Below, piece by piece: positions 60,253 through 64,000 of a stretch of DNA of 64,000 nucleotides; position 1 is the first letter of the stretch; the number at the start of each line of letters is the position of its first letter. Under the pieces are notes generated by a model that had not been told where the DNA came from, did no database searches, and worked only from the letters and a program-made list of their open reading frames with translations. A program made the position numbers and the translations under genes. Source of the stretch: Parus major (Eukaryota > Chordata > Aves > Passeriformes > Paridae); assembly GCF_001522545.3 (NCBI RefSeq), contig NC_031770.1, positions 23,995,588 through 24,059,587 of the forward strand, written 5' to 3'.

Positions 60253-63200
60253 GTAAGTACTGGTTCCTTCAGTTGTCATCTCTTTGTGGTAGCTGCTTTA
60301 TATCAAGGGACTACATCTTTCTGGTTTGTGTTTTAAACTGATAGATTTTGGGAGATAATTTTATGATTTGGCAGGATTAAATTACAGATACTATTTGATG
60401 GACACTGTTGATTTGGTAAAATATTTTTTCACATTTAGGTAACAATAAGCTAAATTATACATAGTAAAAAAAAGTAAAACTAAAACTATATTTTTCAGTA
60501 CTACTTCTATATTCCATATTTTCTGTGGTGTGAGAATCAAATTATTTGGGAAAAAAGGGTAAATGTCTCTGTGTATGTTTTGATTCATTTATTGTTTACA
60601 TTTTGACTAGAACGCCCATTTTATTGTTCATATTCCATATTAATAAGTTGTCTTCAATTAATTATTCGTTAGAAAATAATATTTTTATACACTATACAAT
60701 AATATGCTTATTAATTTCCAATGGTATTTGTATACTTTTGTGACCTATGTTAAGTAAATTAAAATATCTCCCTTTTCTGTGTAATGAGACCAAGTGTGTT
60801 GCTGGAATTATATTAAGGTGTCAGCCTTCTTGAAAATGAAACATTCCAGACAATGAAATGGCTCCCTATGGAATAATCTAATATTTTATCCTTTGCAGTA
60901 ATTAAATAAATGAATAAATAAAATAAATCCAAGCAGTGGCAAAAATATTAGTTAAAAAAAAAAAAGGTTAACTGGGTCTGAAAATTATAATATTTGAAAC
61001 AGTGTCAGGACTTTCAGTGGGAAAAACTTCCCACCAGAATGTAAAAGAATCCTGGGAACCTCTATGTAGTATCAAAAGTCTCTGTCATTGCAGTACATAT
61101 TTTGTGTCTCCCTTCAAGTCTTCACTGGGCACCCTCAGATGAAAACATTGCAGCCTCTGCTGCAGGCTGGTCTCAGACAGAGTGTTCTGATGTGATGTGC
61201 CAGAATCATAGGGCAACGTAGAACCCATCTTTCCTCCCCCCACTCAAATATCACTCAAATGTCCCCACAATGTGCCCTGCATGCCAGCAAAGCTTTAGAA
61301 ACAGAATCTAATTGCTCTCTTCTTATGTCTTCCACTGAAAATGTACCCATGGCTCTGGATAGCATTTATTTCCAGCCCAGTGCAGCACACACAAGGCTTT
61401 TATTAGTGGTTCAAAGCCTTTGGAAAATACACAGGAAGTTGTTATTTTCTAGAGTTACTAAATATTCTTGCATTAGCCTCTTGTTCCATGGACTTTTCCA
61501 AGTTTAAAAAAAAATAGAAGTCAATTTTGTAGCTGAGTAGAAATGCTTGAATTTGGAAGGTCACTCGTGTAATTTTTAGAAAAGTAAAATTATTCTGATA
61601 CACACAAAAAAAAAAATCCCTGAAGATGAGCTCTATTGAATCAAAATAAGTCTAAGTGTGTGAAGCTCAGAGTTGTCCCAGCCCTGCTTTCACTCTATGT
61701 ATATACACTGGATAGCAGTAACTGTAAAATTTTATATACCTATAAAGCCAGATTACTTTTTTTTTTTTTGCATTGCTTTACTAAATAAGGTCTGTAGAGG
61801 AACGTCTGGAGAAGGAAGAGCTTTCTGTGGTTAACTTTTTGTGAACCTTTGTGGGGCCTGCAACTCTGTTAAGAGATCCCCATTGACAGAAACTCTTTAC
61901 GAAGCTTCCCTTCATTTACTGGAGAATAAGCAGAAACGACAGGATAGGTCAGGCCCAGCTGAATTTTGATATGTAACAGCTTGGCATTTTAGTCAGATAC
62001 TGTTAAAATTTAAGTTTGCAGATAAAATGCAGTTGTTGCTGAGTACTGTAAGAGCACAAAGAAGAGCCCTAAATGTTTTAAGATTCTCTCCTTTCACTCC
62101 CTCTTTCCCCAGCTTTAATTAATCTTTCTTTCTTTGCCCGGAGGATTCTGTGCTTGAGACAAGAGTTTGCCTGTTTACCCAGGAGCTTTGGATTACACAT
62201 GAGTTCTCACACTTTCTAGATGGGACTTCAAACTCCTGCTATTTAATTTTTGTGCAGGGAAAACCAGATGCCACCTGATTTGTTGCCCTGAACAGCTGCA
62301 AAGGAACCATACTAGAAAGCTAAATCTGAAAGGAAAAACCGTGCATTTTACTAACTCAGTGCAATCACCCAGATTTACTGGAAAAGAAAAAGTGAGAGAA
62401 TCACTAAAACAAGATGACAAATTGATGGGTCAGGTCCTGTGTTCATTCTCAGGCAAAATTTGCCCAAAAATTTAAAAGTGATTTTCTCAGATTAGAAGAT
62501 CTTAAAGATTCTACCTGGTGTGTTAACAATTGGAAATCTGCACTGTACATGGGTTTATTATTTTTTAATAAATATTGGCTAAAACAGACTTGATCACATG
62601 CAGAATTTGGATTAAAATCAAATTTGGAATATGTCAGAATATAGGGCTTATTTTGGCCCATTGCTAACTTTTATAGTTCCCAAGATACACTTCAGATTTT
62701 CAGAGGCTGGAGAGGGAGAAATTAGAAAATCAGTGTTAAGGATGATTAATAACAAACGATTATAATATTTGAATAGTTACAAAGTAGTTAGAATATTGCC
62801 ACTTGTAAAAACATTTTAAAGTGGATAACTTTTTACATCATTGAAAAATATGTTAAATGGAGCTTTGAAGGGCATTTCTTTAAAACAATTTCAGTAGAAA
62901 TTACCAATATGACAGGTAAGGCTTAGAAAAAACTATTCAAGCTTACTGATGCCTGTAAGTTCTTTTAAATAGATGTTATACACTATGATTCTCAAAGAAC
63001 ATGACACTGATGTTTATTATTTCATTTATGATGTAACAAATTATAGTGAGATGCACAATAATTGCATATAGATAACTAGGATTCCACAAGAAATATAGTA
63101 AGCAAAAATGTGTATTTATAAATGCTAGCTGCTCCAAGAGGGGTGGGAGGAGAGATTTTTTAAGTTTATTTTAAGAGACTCCTCTTTATTGTGTGCTTGA

Positions 63201-63559
63201 ATTCAAAATTAAATCAGGGCTCAAGTTCAAGTAGTCTTATGGTGTTTCTTTGTTGTTTTGAGTAAACGGTGTTTGTGAAAATAAGAAGTTAGGTGGAAAA
63301 GATACTTTGACTGCACAAAAGATCCTTGTAGTCAGAAATACAACAAATAATTTCTAGAAAAGAGTATTTTTACAATGCTGCCAAACACCATCCAGATAGA
63401 ACTGTTTTGTTATACAAAACACATAGCTGTTAGTTGATCTGAAGCCTTATGCTTATGGTTCAAAAGGAGCATGGCAAAACATGATAGAGGATAGTATTAT
63501 TGTGAAATTAAAATCTCTGAAATAAGATGGCAGAATAAAAACATGTGCAGCAACAGCAG
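60253..63559. other. Unique non-coding DNA, no gene recognised
   Basis: AT-rich sequence with A runs (such as near 60954-60965 and 61605-61615) and a T13 run at about 61757-61769. All frames are short and featureless. Confidence 0.7.
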
Positions 63560-63995
63560 AGAAAGCCTAGGGGATGCTGGGTTGCATCAGCAGCAGATAA
63601 AGACATTATTCCACTCTACTCAGCACGTATCAGGCCACACCTGGAAACAAAACTCTTCTGTTTTAGTCCCCACTGTACAAAAATATTGTGAAAAGGCTGG
63701 AGAGGATCCAGAGAAGGGCCAAAAAAACAGTGACCAGTGACAAGACCCACGTGAATGGCCTGAAGTTGTGCCAGGGGTATTATAAAAAAGTTCTTCTCTC
63801 AGAGGGTGTCTGGTCACTGGAGCAGGCTCCCCAGGGATGTGGACACAGCACCAAGCCTGACAGAGTTGGAGAAGTGTTTGACAATGCTCTCATGCACATG
63901 GTGTGGCTCTTGGGGTGTTCTGTGGAGATCTAAGTGCTGGAGCTGCTGATTGTTGTATGTCCTTTCCAACTCAGAATATTCTAATGAATCTGTGA
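63560..63995 (+). mobile_element. CR1 LINE fragment, internally deleted, plus strand
   Basis: This is the 3' part of a CR1 copy including the last part of the reverse-transcriptase ORF region: GATGCTGGGTTGCATCAGCAG, CTCTACTCAGCACG, AGGCCACACCTGGAAAC and GGCTGGAGAGGATCCAGAGAAGGGCC. After AAAAAAACAGTGACCAG the text jumps to the terminal blocks CACTGGAGCAGGCTCCCCAGGGATGTGG, ACAATGCTCTCATGCACATGG and CCTTTCCAACTCAGAATATTCTAATGAATCTGTGA. Several hundred bases usual for the family are missing between. Its 3' region differs from that of the copy at 48490, so it belongs to another CR1 subfamily. No frame is intact. The 5' limit is approximate. Confidence 0.92.
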
Positions 63996-64000
63996 AGATG

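Noticed and set aside
1..64000. Operons, CRISPR arrays, prophage or bacterial gene clusters
   Set aside because: The many short frames use alternative starts and have no ribosome-binding context. Composition, CpG depletion, CR1 and the LTR all point to vertebrate non-coding DNA.

Overview
This 64 kb window is vertebrate, almost certainly avian, non-coding DNA. The base composition is AT-rich (roughly 35-40% GC by eye) and CpG is strongly depleted. No run of reading frames looks like a protein gene, and the longest frame (173 aa, minus strand near 32.4-32.95 kb) has no family resemblance I recognise. The bird call rests on three CR1 non-LTR retrotransposon fragments, each with the typical avian CR1 3' end (ATTCTRTGA-type), and on one solo LTR with the start, U5-like end and layout of a widespread avian endogenous retrovirus LTR family. 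The window most likely lies in a gene desert or inside a long intron. I cannot name the locus.

Layout. 0-3.3 kb: unique AT-rich sequence with a GC-richer patch (140-415) and a T/G-rich simple repeat. 3.27-3.79 kb: CR1 on the minus strand. 5.29-5.76 kb: solo LTR, plus strand. 8.2-8.64 kb: a patch with more CpGs than its surroundings and several homeodomain-type, forkhead-type and E-box-like words, a candidate conserved regulatory element. 8.7-27 kb: mostly featureless unique DNA with simple repeats and another GC-richer patch at 19.6-20.0 kb. 27.1-27.85 kb: an antisense coding-like patch beside a 19-bp tandem duplication. 32.53-32.97 kb: a possible retrocopy with a 17-A tail and matching 8-bp flanks. 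39.3 and 41.35 kb: a 23-bp tandem duplication and a perfect 14-bp-arm hairpin. 42.0-43.6 kb: two candidate constrained elements, the second with five CpGs in about 30 bp. 48.49-49.01 kb: CR1, plus strand. 56.37-56.40 kb: a G-quadruplex motif. 58.65-58.73 kb: a (TGATG)n pentanucleotide array abutting a consensus splice donor on the minus strand. 60.22-60.25 kb: a possible 29-nt microexon on the plus strand. 63.56-64.0 kb: a third CR1, of a different subfamily, plus strand.

Nothing here shows genes working together. The features of possible function are the microexon candidate, the candidate minus-strand exon beside the pentanucleotide array, and three CpG-retaining patches that could be enhancers. 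All are inferences that need alignment or transcript data. No operon, CRISPR array, tRNA, rRNA or intact mobile element was found.
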